Assembly: GCA_910588545.1 (NCBI GenBank)
Contig: CAJUOU010000007.1
Location: forward strand, 1-48,648
Direction of reading: 5' to 3'
DNA length: 48,648 bases
DNA from: an uncultured Christensenellaceae bacterium
Lineage (GTDB): Bacteria > Bacillota > Clostridia > Christensenellales > UBA3700
The position numbers were made by a program, and so were the translations under genes. Positions 34,395 through 43,124 of this stretch are shown in pieces. How positions within the stretch are numbered: the first letter of the stretch is position 1; each line of letters starts with the position of its first letter. The notes below the pieces were generated by a model. That model did no database searches, was not told where the DNA came from, and saw only the letters and a program-made list of their open reading frames with translations.

Positions 34395-35225
34395 ATGGCA
34401 AAAGATAAACAATATCAAATAGACGGCGAAAGCGAAGACTCACATATCATTCACTTAAAACACCAAGTTAAAGTTAACTATGACGAAAATTATGATTATT
34501 ATATGAAAAATCCTATTAAAAAATTTTTCAGCAAAATATTTATGACTTTCGGCACGGGACTTTTTAAATTGATACATTATTTTTCCTACAATTTAAAAGT
34601 AAAAAACAAAAAAATACTAAAAAATTTAAGAAAACAAAAAACAGCATTTGTCACAATAGCAAATCATTGTTTGTTGCTTGACAGTACTATTTCGATAGCA
34701 ACGACCTTCCCAAAAACAACATATATGCCGACAGTCGAGCCCACAATGAAAATACCTGTCGTAAGACGTATTTTAAGAGCGGGAAACGTTATGCCAATAC
34801 CTCTTGATATGAAAGGGCTTGTTAAATTTAAAAAAGACTGTAACGAAATTTTAAAAAACGGCAAAGTGTTGCACTATTTCCCCGAAGGTGCGTTATGGCC
34901 TTTTTACGGCAAGCTAAGGGAATTTAAAACAGGTGCTTTTAGGTTTGCAGTTACTGCAAATGTACCCGTGCTTCCTTATTGTTTTTGGTTTAGGGAAAGA
35001 AAAGGCATTTGGAAAATCTTAGGCAAAAACCCTTTGGTTACGCTTGAAATATTGGAGCCTATTTATCCAAACAAAGAGCTTGACAAAAAAACTGCCATTT
35101 ACGATTTGATGGAAAGAGCTCACACAGCAATGAAAAAAGTAATAGACTTACACCCTTACGACAATCCTAAATATAACGAAATAGAAAGCAAATTAAATAC
35201 CCAACAAAATAGTACCGCAGAATAA
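34395..35225 (+). CDS. 1-acyl-glycerol-3-phosphate acyltransferase family protein
   Basis: A 276-residue PlsC-type acyltransferase, which adds an acyl chain to lysophosphatidic acid in phospholipid synthesis. The catalytic NHCLLLD block is the HX4D motif, and FPEGAL is the substrate-binding motif III. A short hydrophobic region near residues 50-65 could associate with the membrane. The specificity (PlsC or a related acyl transfer) is not certain. Single gene; a truncated small-RNA-like element follows at 35253. Confidence 0.85.
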   Translation: MAKDKQYQIDGESEDSHIIHLKHQVKVNYDENYDYYMKNPIKKFFSKIFMTFGTGLFKLIHYFSYNLKVKNKKILKNLRKQKTAFVTIANHCLLLDSTISIATTFPKTTYMPTVEPTMKIPVVRRILRAGNVMPIPLDMKGLVKFKKDCNEILKNGKVLHYFPEGALWPFYGKLREFKTGAFRFAVTANVPVLPYCFWFRERKGIWKILGKNPLVTLEILEPIYPNKELDKKTAIYDLMERAHTAMKKVIDLHPYDNPKYNEIESKLNTQQNSTAE

Positions 35226-35252
35226 TTGCTTACAATATTTAAATATAAAACA

Positions 35253-35362
35253 TCCCGATTTTTGACAGGATTATTGCAGTGAACACCACTTTTTGCTTGC
35301 TTTAAACTTTACACAAAAAGTTACACCCTCAAACTTTTGGTTTGTGAGTGCTTTCGGTTTTT
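35253..35362 (+). repeat. 5'-truncated third copy of the small-RNA element
   Basis: From TCCCGATTTTTGACAGG at 35253 to ACACAAAAAG ending at 35320, the sequence matches the 3' core of the small RNAs at 1914-1980 and 16330-16398 (inverse). It keeps the AGTG/CACT mini-hairpin with a third loop sequence, then an imperfect stem-loop at 35324-35350 and a T run. The promoter and palindromes are absent. It follows the acyltransferase stop by 28 bp, so it may act as its terminator or 3' UTR. Confidence 0.7.
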
Positions 35363-35541
35363 ATCGAGCTTGTATTTTACCTTTATTTTAAGAAAGTTTG
35401 TGGCTGATTTTGCATGTTTATATTGCTTTTAAAATGATAGTTTGCTTGTTAAGTTATTTATACTCCTAACAGTGAAATAACTTTTAGTGTACTTATTTTA
35501 TCTGTTTAATTTAACTAAAATAATAGCTTGTAGCATTAAAA
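35363..35541. other. Intergenic stretch without recognised features
   Basis: AT-rich DNA between the truncated small-RNA copy and the terminator of the minus-strand gene at 35569. No frame, promoter consensus or long stem was found. Confidence 0.5.
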
Positions 35542-35563
35542 AAGCTGACTTGTTTGTCGGCTT
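35542..35563 (-). terminator. Terminator of the spo0A-like operon
   Basis: AAGCTGAC pairs with GTCGGCTT, followed leftward by six T. Confidence 0.8.
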
Positions 35564-35568
35564 TCTTT

Positions 35569-36171
35569 CTATCTTGTTTTTAAGTACTCTATAAAGTCAT
35601 AAAACTCCTTTTGTTTTAGCTCCTGCATATTGCTTAGTTGTTTTCCCAACCTTATATGCAAATATTTTTCAAACTCAGGCAGTATCTTATTTTCCATTAT
35701 TTCCGTTCTTCTTAATCTTTCGGATATCCTTTCCAATATTTCTCTTCCTATGCTCTTTATCTTTACTCCCCCTATTTCTCCTATGCTTTCCGCTTTATTC
35801 CCGTTGTTTACTATTATTACTATATATTTGTTTTTTCGCTCAAACTTACTGTTTGCTACTATATACTTTGTAAAATATATTTCCTTTCCTGTATACTCCT
35901 TTTTGCTTATTATCCGCATTTCACTTTCTCTTTTCGGATAATCTACATGTATACACTCTATCTCCCCTATTTCCGATTTCTCTATCTCTATCCTCTTTGG
36001 CATCGCCCTTTTGATATGTATGTACTTCCCTTCCAGCATTGTCAGTAGCTCGATATAATATCTTTCGTTTTTATGATTCTCTTTTCCTATTATTTTGATT
36101 ATATCTTTTTCGCTCCCACACATTGCTTGATACATGCTGTATCTCTTACACTTCGATGCCTCGATATCCAT
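35569..36171 (-). CDS. Unknown protein co-transcribed with the Spo0A-like gene
   Basis: A 200-residue soluble protein with no recognised family. It is highly charged (Lys/Glu/Arg-rich) and unusually rich in isoleucine, with no signal peptide or membrane helix. The middle looks beta-rich (KEIYFTKYIVANSKFERK), and the C-terminal 60 residues are helical and possibly coiled (ILERISERLRRTEIMENKIL). It starts 27 bp after the Spo0A-like stop, with its own GGTGAGG site, and shares the terminator. It may modulate the regulator or be its output; this is inference from the operon only. Confidence 0.6.
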   Translation of the reverse strand: MDIEASKCKRYSMYQAMCGSEKDIIKIIGKENHKNERYYIELLTMLEGKYIHIKRAMPKRIEIEKSEIGEIECIHVDYPKRESEMRIISKKEYTGKEIYFTKYIVANSKFERKNKYIVIIVNNGNKAESIGEIGGVKIKSIGREILERISERLRRTEIMENKILPEFEKYLHIRLGKQLSNMQELKQKEFYDFIEYLKTR

Positions 36172-36198
36172 TTCCTCACCTTACGCTGTCTTCTCTTT

Positions 36199-37002
36199 TT
36201 ATCTCTCTTCTGAATATTCGCACATCAATTTATCCGCTACCAATGCTATGAACTCGCCATTTGTTGGTTTGTCACTTGGATTGTACACTTTAAAGCCAAA
36301 CAGTTTATTTATATAATCGATATGTCCTCTTGTCCATGCTACATCTATCGCATGCCTTATTGCTCGTTCTACCTTACTTGGCGATGACGCAAATTCCTCT
36401 GCTACATTTGGGTATAACTGCTTGGTTATGTTATTTATTAACGTCGGCTCTTGCATTACTCTTTTTATTGCACATCTTAAATATTGATATCCTTTTATAT
36501 GTGCAGGTATTCCTATTGATAAAAATATTCTGGATATTCTTTCATCCAATATATACCCTGTTTCACTTATTCTTCCCTCCCCGTGTAACTTATGCTTGTC
36601 CGGTTTGGTCATTAGCTGCCATATACTTTGGCTGTTATACTTTTCCAATATTACTTTTCTTATTACTGAATACTCTAATGGTTTGAAAAAATAGTATGTT
36701 ACTCCTTTTTCCAATGCTGCTGTCAAATACGGCTCCGTCAATATGTTTGACATTATGAATATCTTTGGTTTTACTGCCATTCTACTGCTGTTTATACTGT
36801 CCATTAACAAATATCCATCCATTTTAGGCAACATTAATTCCGTTAATATTATATCCACGTTAGTATTTTCTAGTTTAGCCAAACAATCTACTCCGTCGTG
36901 GGCAACTGCCACTACTTCTATTTCCTCGCAACTTAAAAACTTCTCTGCCAGCTCGCAATTAGCTTTATCGTAGTCGACAACCATAAGTCTTAATTTTTTC
37001 AT
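36199..37002 (-). CDS. spo0A: Spo0A-family response regulator with altered phosphoacceptor
   Basis: A 267-residue protein, the same length as Bacillus Spo0A. The C-terminal DNA-binding domain is well kept: GIPAHIKGYQYLRCAI, PSKVERAIRHAIDVAWTRG, KPTNGEFIALVADKL. The receiver domain (1-120) keeps Asp10, Ser85 and Lys107, but the second acidic-pocket Asp is Tyr11 and the phosphoacceptor position (VDIILTELMLP) is Glu55. Phosphorylation by the usual route is therefore unlikely and the protein may be constitutively active or ligand-controlled. A longer start at 37071 is rejected because AAAGGAG precedes the ATG at 37002. Four 0A-box-like sites lie upstream. Confidence 0.85.
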   Translation of the reverse strand: MKKLRLMVVDYDKANCELAEKFLSCEEIEVVAVAHDGVDCLAKLENTNVDIILTELMLPKMDGYLLMDSINSSRMAVKPKIFIMSNILTEPYLTAALEKGVTYYFFKPLEYSVIRKVILEKYNSQSIWQLMTKPDKHKLHGEGRISETGYILDERISRIFLSIGIPAHIKGYQYLRCAIKRVMQEPTLINNITKQLYPNVAEEFASSPSKVERAIRHAIDVAWTRGHIDYINKLFGFKVYNPSDKPTNGEFIALVADKLMCEYSEER

Positions 37003-37076
37003 AAAACTCTCCTTTGATTTTGTATTCAATAATATTAAATAATACGGGTAAAAATACATAAAATAATACATAACCC

Positions 37077-37109
37077 TATTAAATCGCTACGCTTTATAGC
37101 AATTTAATA
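37077..37109. repeat. Inverted repeat in the spo0A-like leader
   Basis: TATTAAATCGCTA (37077-37089) and TAGCAATTTAATA (37097-37109) pair with a single mismatch around 7 nt. It lies between the -10 element and the start codon, in a position to form a leader hairpin. Confidence 0.65.
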
Positions 37110-37114
37110 GCTAT

Positions 37115-37143
37115 ATATTACAACAAATAATTTGATAAATCAA
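37115..37143 (-). promoter_or_regulatory. Promoter of the spo0A-like gene
   Basis: On the minus strand TTGATT (37138-37143), 17-bp spacer, TAATAT (37115-37120). It is directly downstream of the 0A-box array. Confidence 0.6.
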
Positions 37144-37148
37144 GTAAT

Positions 37149-37269
37149 CTCGACAATATTTTAAATATTTTTTAACATTATTGCACATAATTCGACAAAT
37201 ACACGTTTTCACGCTCATTCTTCGACATTTTGTACTATATTTCCCACTGTTTTTATATACTTTTTGACA
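37149..37269 (-). promoter_or_regulatory. Array of 0A-box-like sites upstream of the spo0A-like gene
   Basis: The Spo0A box is TGTCGAA (TTCGACA on the plus strand). Exact matches lie at 37191-37197 and 37221-37227; one-mismatch sites lie at 37149-37155 (CTCGACA) and 37263-37269 (TTTGACA). All four have the same orientation, with spacings of 42, 30 and 42 bp, upstream of the -35 at 37138. This suggests autoregulation. Confidence 0.65.
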
Positions 37270-37615
37270 ATTTTCGATATTTTTTTATTCATTTTGTTAC
37301 TTTACTAACTTAATCCAAAATTAGACCTAAATAAGCCAATATATTTCTAATTTAATGTTTTAGCATTATTAATCGTACAAAAATTCAATTTTTCTTGTGT
37401 CATAACATGTCTGATTTTTAAAAATTTCTCCAACTTTTCACACTTTTCAACATATTAATTTTCTGTTTTAATTCGTTTTTATAATTTTTTGTTTATTTTT
37501 ATTATTCTGTAATTTATAAATATACGATTATTTTAGAAGTATAGCGGCACTAATTGCACCGCTACACTTCTTTAAATAAAAGAACTTTTTTCGTCAATAA
37601 TATTGTGAAAATTAA
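37270..37615. other. AT-rich spacer between the ABC operon and the spo0A-like regulatory region
   Basis: Contains a strong stem-loop at about 37536-37572: AGAAGT and TAGCGG arms pair with CCGCTA and ACTTCT. It is placed as the transcription end of the ABC operon but lacks a good T run on that side. Nothing else is recognised. Confidence 0.5.
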
Positions 37616-38290
37616 TTAATAATAAATCACACCATCTTCTATAGTTACGATTCTATCCAATTTTTTTGCAACATTTATATCATGTGTTACCACGATTATT
37701 GTCTTTCCCTTAGTTTGCAAATCTTTAAGCACTTCTATTATCTCGTTTGCCGTAACACTATCCAACGCACTTGTCGGCTCGTCTGCCAAGATTATTTCCG
37801 GGTCATTTACCAATGCTCTTGCTATTGCTACCCTTTGCTTTTGCCCTCCTGACAAGTTCCTTACTTTTGTATTTTTCAAATCGAATATCTTCAATTTATT
37901 AAGTATTGTATCTATCCTGTCATTTTGTTCACTCGGTTTGTATTTTTTACTGAACAATAGCGGTATACGAATATTGCTAATTACCTTATCACTATCTATA
38001 AGTCCATAAGACTGCAGCACAAAGCCAAACATTGCATTCCTGATTTCAGCAAGCTCCGTAGCTGTTTTTAAATTTATGTTTGCCCCGTCAAGCAAATAGT
38101 CTCCCTCTGTCATTTTATCCAAACATCCTATTATGTTTAGCAGTGTTGATTTGCCGCTTCCCGATACACCCATAATTGCGATACTGTCCCCTTTATTAAC
38201 AACCAAGTCAACACCACGCAAAGCATGCACTTCATTCTGCTTGTCCTCATTATATTTTTTATGTATATTGTTTAATTTGATAATTTCCAT
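37616..38290 (-). CDS. ABC transporter ATPase, MacB/LolD type
   Basis: A 224-residue ABC ATPase. Walker A GVSGSGKSTLL (residues about 40-50), Q-loop FVLQSYGLI, signature LSGGQKQRVAIARALV, Walker B IILADEPTSALD and H-loop VTHD are all present. The layout is that of MacB/LolD/FtsE-like ATPases paired with FtsX-type permeases, which often export peptides or act as antimicrobial-peptide sensors. It is the third gene after two permeases. Confidence 0.92.
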   Translation of the reverse strand: MEIIKLNNIHKKYNEDKQNEVHALRGVDLVVNKGDSIAIMGVSGSGKSTLLNIIGCLDKMTEGDYLLDGANINLKTATELAEIRNAMFGFVLQSYGLIDSDKVISNIRIPLLFSKKYKPSEQNDRIDTILNKLKIFDLKNTKVRNLSGGQKQRVAIARALVNDPEIILADEPTSALDSVTANEIIEVLKDLQTKGKTIIVVTHDINVAKKLDRIVTIEDGVIYY

Positions 38291-38384
38291 AATCCCTCTT
38301 ACATTTTTAATATTAATTTATATTTTTATTATTAAATCAAATATTCATAATAACATTTAAAAAGATTTCAATTTATTATTACTC

Positions 38385-39491
38385 TTATTCCGTATTACTG
38401 TTTGAAATAGCTTTTAATGGTTTAAACCTTGCAAGCTTGACAAACCCCAACGAACAACTAACTGCATAAATTACCAATATTATCGCCACGCAAATAAAAT
38501 ATGATGCCCAATCCACAATAACATAGCTGCCCTTTTCCTCTATTACAATACCTATTGTCATAGCGGAAATACACACAGCAAGTGCAAAAATCAAAAGCAA
38601 TTTTACTATTTCCATAGCAATAATCGTTGACCTTTTTCCGCCAAAAATATACATTACCCCACTACGTTTTACCAATTTATCTGCTGCAAAATAATAATTT
38701 GCCAAAACCACTAATACAAACAATACCAATGCACATATACACCAGCAAAGGAAAATATCATTTACTTCCGCTGTCTTATAATTGGTATTCATTTGTCCTA
38801 TTGTAAATGCACGTCCCCCTAAGCTATTGTAATATTCAGGCGTATTATCATCCATCATCAAACCGCTTTCAATATTTGCTAGCGGCGGAATATCATCATA
38901 AATCAAAAAATTATTATCATAATGTCCTAGCAAAGTATACGTCCATCCACAAATAAAATCATAGTACTCGGTTTCACAATAGCCAAGTATTTTAATTTTT
39001 TGTTTGTATTGATAAACTCCCTCGTATACGCTTATATCATAAATTTTACCTATCTTGTAGTCTTCTTTTAACTTTACGGGAGCATAAGCCTCCCTATAAC
39101 CTTTCGGCTTTGTTTTTGAAAATTTATAATCTAAAGGGGGCAAATCATTTACCATCTTTTCACTTACAAAAGATACTTGATAATATGTCCCATCGGGGTC
39201 TTTATCAAATTCACTTTGTACATAGCCATAATTTGCTATCCCTGCAAAACTATTCATATCAAATGTTTTGCATAGTTCTTCATAATGATTATTAGTTGCG
39301 TAAAAATTAACTGCACAATAATCAGCAATGCTATCATTGTATCCTATCATATCCTCAAAGTTTACCTTTGCAAGCGATTGATAATAAGAAAGCGGAAAAA
39401 CAACCAATGTGAACGACATTGCTATCAAAATTACAATAGATAGTAATGCTGTGGAAGAAATACTTATTTTTAAAATTTTAAGTTTATTCAT
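38385..39491 (-). CDS. FtsX-like ABC permease 2
   Basis: A 368-residue permease with one N-terminal helix (about 7-30), a large extracytoplasmic domain (about 35-240) and three C-terminal helices. The order matches FtsX/MacB-type permeases. The extracytoplasmic part is Tyr/Asp-rich (GYNDSIADYCAVNFY). The longer start at 39545 overlaps the upstream gene; GAGGTGGGAG is placed for the ATG at 39491. It acts as a heterodimer with permease 1, a likely but unproven pairing. Confidence 0.82.
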   Translation of the reverse strand: MNKLKILKISISSTALLSIVILIAMSFTLVVFPLSYYQSLAKVNFEDMIGYNDSIADYCAVNFYATNNHYEELCKTFDMNSFAGIANYGYVQSEFDKDPDGTYYQVSFVSEKMVNDLPPLDYKFSKTKPKGYREAYAPVKLKEDYKIGKIYDISVYEGVYQYKQKIKILGYCETEYYDFICGWTYTLLGHYDNNFLIYDDIPPLANIESGLMMDDNTPEYYNSLGGRAFTIGQMNTNYKTAEVNDIFLCWCICALVLFVLVVLANYYFAADKLVKRSGVMYIFGGKRSTIIAMEIVKLLLIFALAVCISAMTIGIVIEEKGSYVIVDWASYFICVAIILVIYAVSCSLGFVKLARFKPLKAISNSNTE

Positions 39492-39504
39492 ATCTCCCAC
39501 CTCG

Positions 39505-40608
39505 TTATCCGTTATATTTCGTATTTGCAGGCATTGCCACCGCACGTTTTATTACAGCTATTATCGCAATAGTCAAAACAGTTAACAATGGTCCACCTAT
39601 CATAATCAAATAGTGCATCCATTCATAGCCGACTATAGACAATTTGAAGTGCAAGGAAACACCTATAAGATAGTCTGCAATCAACCCAAGACCTATAGAA
39701 AAAACTGCTACAATTAAAGTCTCGATAATCATTGCAAAGGCAAGCATAGTAGGACTGCACCCCAAAGTCTTATAAGTCGAGTATTTTTTATTGTTACACT
39801 TTAGCCAATATCCGATTATCGAAATCGAAGATAAAATACAAATGGAAAGCATACCCAAAACTATAATCAAACCAACAAGTATACCAAAATCAAAACGATG
39901 ATTAATTTCGCAGCCTAACTTTTGCAAACCTTTTTCCAATTTATCCAAGCCGGTATATTTCACATTACGAATATAGCCACTTATTTTAGCCTCTTTATAT
40001 AATGTTCCGTCATCACTTGGCGGCGGCGTACAAGAATACCACTTGCTAATAGGCAAATTATACGTAAGTGCAAATTCACAACCGCTATCTGACATTATCT
40101 CTTTAACAACCAAATCGTTACCATATAAATTTACAATATCCCCTGTTTGAATCCCGTATTCTTTTGCAGTATTTTCGCCCACCAAAACAACTTTTTGTTT
40201 ATTTACAATATCGTTTTCGGATATTCCAAAACTTTCATCTATTGCAAAATACACACTCATTCTTTCCAATTTAATAGGAGAATCATTAAACTTGATTTCG
40301 GCATTATAATGATATGCAATCAGGTGGCTATTGACCTCATAGCCATCAAATTTTACACTGCCACTATTTGCCTTAATGTAATCGCCTATTTCCACACTGC
40401 TTTGTTCAAACACATTAGGAGCGATTTTAAATGAAATGTAGTTTGGCGAAGAACGGTCTTCCCTAATCCCACCCGTAAAGATTCTAGATGGTATACTACA
40501 GCAAATAGTAGTTGCAAAAAACATAAAAACAAGCAAAATAAAAGCAAACGGTTTGTTTACAACCGATTGTCTTAAGCTATTAAACAAAAAACTTAATTTG
40601 TTTTTCAT
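39505..40608 (-). CDS. FtsX-like ABC permease 1
   Basis: A 367-residue permease, first gene of the three-gene operon. It has an N-terminal helix (about 18-38), a periplasmic-type domain with the MacB-like segment VVLVGENTAKEYGIQTGDIV and VNLYGNDLVVKEIM, then three helices at the C-terminus. The domain between is shared in style with permease 2 but differs in sequence. The substrate is unknown. No two-component system is adjacent, so antimicrobial-peptide sensing is less supported. Confidence 0.85.
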   Translation of the reverse strand: MKNKLSFLFNSLRQSVVNKPFAFILLVFMFFATTICCSIPSRIFTGGIREDRSSPNYISFKIAPNVFEQSSVEIGDYIKANSGSVKFDGYEVNSHLIAYHYNAEIKFNDSPIKLERMSVYFAIDESFGISENDIVNKQKVVLVGENTAKEYGIQTGDIVNLYGNDLVVKEIMSDSGCEFALTYNLPISKWYSCTPPPSDDGTLYKEAKISGYIRNVKYTGLDKLEKGLQKLGCEINHRFDFGILVGLIIVLGMLSICILSSISIIGYWLKCNNKKYSTYKTLGCSPTMLAFAMIIETLIVAVFSIGLGLIADYLIGVSLHFKLSIVGYEWMHYLIMIGGPLLTVLTIAIIAVIKRAVAMPANTKYNG

Positions 40609-40912
40609 AATTGCTCCATTTCCAATTTTTATAAGCCAATATGCTAAGTTAGATTAAATCATTTATTCCACTTGCCTTTATATTTTAATTATACCATAAA
40701 CACAAAGTGATTACAATACCTAAAAATTAAACAGATATGTTATTAATTATACATTAAAAAACTTATTTCTTTTGACGAACTAAAATTTATTAACAACCAA
40801 TATAACATTTTTAAATAAATGCTTTTACCGACTAATACTTGCACTATTTAAATAAACTTGATTATTGCAATAAAATATGATATAATTTTTAAAAAATATC
40901 GGAGAGATTATT
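40609..40912. promoter_or_regulatory. Divergent promoter region of the ABC operon and SNF2 gene
   Basis: Minus strand: TTGTAA (40711-40716), 17 bp, TATAAT (40688-40693) for the ABC operon. Plus strand: TTGATT (40858-40863), 17 bp, TATAAT (40881-40886) for the SNF2 gene. The rest is AT-rich with no other signal seen. Confidence 0.7.
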
Positions 40913-43060
40913 GTGAAAGAATTTGATATAAACGAAGTTTTGAAAATTTTAAAACAGTATGAGCAATTATTAAACACAACTGCTCAAGAAATTCAACGCA
41001 ACAACTCTGCGAAATACTCCATAAAAAAAGCTGCGGAAGAATACTCGGAATACGAAGCTCTAAACACATTAAAAAGCATTTCGATAGAAGAATTAAGCAA
41101 TTACAAAAATGGTTTACGCCTTAAATACTTGACCGATAACAAGATAAATACTATAGGCGACATAATACAAAGCCCGACAAAAAAGCTAAGTGATATTCAA
41201 GGGATAAGCGAACAAACCGCTTTAATCATAAAAAAAATTGCTGCTTTCATCGCAGATAAAGTAAAGCAAGAGACAAAAATAAAATTATCCGCGGATAATC
41301 AAAACAAGTATGCAACGGCACTTATCACAAAAATTTACATTTACAAAAGCAATTTGTCTTATATTGAGCAATGCAAAGCTTTTTATATCAAAAATTCAAA
41401 CCAAATCAACCAAGCGATTGCCACTTGTCTGCCAATGACGAAAAATATCAAATGGTTTTTTACTTCAAAATCCAAAAAAGCTGTTGCATTGGACACTTTT
41501 GGAAAATTAAAAGAAACTTTAAACAGCGATTACTATAAAAACATACAAAATCTAGTAAGTTTAATTGATAAAAACAATAACGCAAGCAGCTCGGTCGCAT
41601 GGCAAGACTTTACTACCGATAATATCGATTACATAACCGTATTGGAACAAACAAACCCTGGTCTTTTGGGCACGGACGACGTAAAATACGGCTTACCGCA
41701 AGAATTAGCCGAGCAAATAAAGGAAGAGGTTTGCGATTTCAATGGTTTGAAATGCACCTTACGAAGATACCAAGAATGGGGAGTGAAATACATTTTAAAC
41801 CGAAAAAATGTTTTACTAGGCGACGAAATGGGCTTGGGTAAAACCATACAAGCTATCGCGGCAATGGTTTCATTAAGAAATACGGGCGAAAAGCATTTTT
41901 TGGTTATCTGCCCTGCAAGTGTTTTAACTAATTGGTGCAGAGAAATCTCCATTCACAGCGACTTAAGCGTTGTTAAAGTCCACGGCGACGACAAACAGAA
42001 ATGTTTTGACTTATGGCTTAAAAACGGCGGAGTTGCCGTTACCACTTACGAAACCACAGCTTTATTTAAGTTTGAAGAAGCTTTTAAATTGTCAATGCTA
42101 ATAGTCGACGAAGCACATTATATCAAAAATCCAAAGGCTATCCGCACCAAAAACACCAAAAAAATATGCAAATCTTCCAACCGCATTTTATTTATGACAG
42201 GCACTGCACTTGAAAACCGCGTGGAGGAAATGATAACTCTTATAGCTATTTTGCAACCCGAAATTGCAAAACAAATAAAGCGACTTTCCTTTATGTCCAC
42301 AGCCGAATCATTTAAGGAAAAAATTGCTCCCGTATATTACCGCAGAAAGCGTGTAGACGTTTTGACAGAACTTCCGGAACTTGTGGAAAGCGACGAATGG
42401 TGTAACATGACCGCAGAGGAAGAAAAAATTTATGAAGACGCAATACTTGGCAAAAGGTTTGCCGATGCACGCAGAGTGTCTTGGAATATCAACGATATTA
42501 CCAATTCCTCCAAGGCAAACAGGTTGCTTGAAATTTTGGAAGAAGCGGAAGAAGAAAACCGAAAAGTCATTGTATTTTCATTCTTTTTGGATACTTTGCA
42601 AAAAGTTTGCGATTTGCTGAAAGACAAATGTGTAGGGCCGATAAACGGCTCGGTATCTCCGCAAAGACGGCAAGAAATTATTGACGAATTTACAAACTCC
42701 CCAAATGGCAGTGTGCTTGTTGCGCAAATTCAATCGGGTGGCACAGGTTTAAATATCCAATGTGCAAGCATTGTTGTTATTTGCGAGCCACAATTTAAAC
42801 CGTCTATAGAAAACCAAGCAATCTCACGTGCCTACCGAATGGGACAAGCACGAAATGTACTTGTTTACAGGTTGCTTTGCGAAGATAGCATAGACGAAAA
42901 ACTTAGCAAATTGCTTGACAAAAAACAATTAATATTTGACACATTTGCAGATGAATCCGTTTCCGCAAATATGGAAATCGACGAGCAAACATTTACCGAG
43001 TTAGCAAACGAAGAGGCAAAACGTATTGCCGAAAAACGTGGGATAATCACAAGCGATTAA
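40913..43060 (+). CDS. SNF2-family helicase with helix-hairpin-helix-like N-terminal region
   Basis: A 715-residue Swi2/Snf2 ATPase that translocates on double-stranded DNA. The start is GTG with GGAGAG before it. Residues about 60-115 (TIGDIIQSPTKKLSDIQGI) resemble a helix-hairpin-helix DNA-binding unit. The motor has motif I DEMGLGKTIQAIAAM, motif II VDEAHYIKN, motif III MTGTALENRVEEM, and in lobe 2 QSGGTGLNIQCA and QAISRAYRMGQ. The C-terminal 50 residues are charged. No nuclease, methyltransferase or phage gene is near, so its role (repair, chromosome remodelling or defence) is open. Confidence 0.9.
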   Translation: MKEFDINEVLKILKQYEQLLNTTAQEIQRNNSAKYSIKKAAEEYSEYEALNTLKSISIEELSNYKNGLRLKYLTDNKINTIGDIIQSPTKKLSDIQGISEQTALIIKKIAAFIADKVKQETKIKLSADNQNKYATALITKIYIYKSNLSYIEQCKAFYIKNSNQINQAIATCLPMTKNIKWFFTSKSKKAVALDTFGKLKETLNSDYYKNIQNLVSLIDKNNNASSSVAWQDFTTDNIDYITVLEQTNPGLLGTDDVKYGLPQELAEQIKEEVCDFNGLKCTLRRYQEWGVKYILNRKNVLLGDEMGLGKTIQAIAAMVSLRNTGEKHFLVICPASVLTNWCREISIHSDLSVVKVHGDDKQKCFDLWLKNGGVAVTTYETTALFKFEEAFKLSMLIVDEAHYIKNPKAIRTKNTKKICKSSNRILFMTGTALENRVEEMITLIAILQPEIAKQIKRLSFMSTAESFKEKIAPVYYRRKRVDVLTELPELVESDEWCNMTAEEEKIYEDAILGKRFADARRVSWNINDITNSSKANRLLEILEEAEEENRKVIVFSFFLDTLQKVCDLLKDKCVGPINGSVSPQRRQEIIDEFTNSPNGSVLVAQIQSGGTGLNIQCASIVVICEPQFKPSIENQAISRAYRMGQARNVLVYRLLCEDSIDEKLSKLLDKKQLIFDTFADESVSANMEIDEQTFTELANEEAKRIAEKRGIITSD

Positions 43061-43070
43061 AATCTTAAAC

Positions 43071-43108
43071 AAAAAACAACTTAGCAAATTAAAGCTAAGT
43101 TGTTTTTT
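43071..43108. terminator. Bidirectional terminator between the SNF2 and fucosidase genes
   Basis: AAAAAACAACTTAGC (43071-43085) pairs exactly with GCTAAGTTGTTTTTT (43094-43108). Confidence 0.9.
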
Positions 43109-43124
43109 ATTAATTATATTTTTA

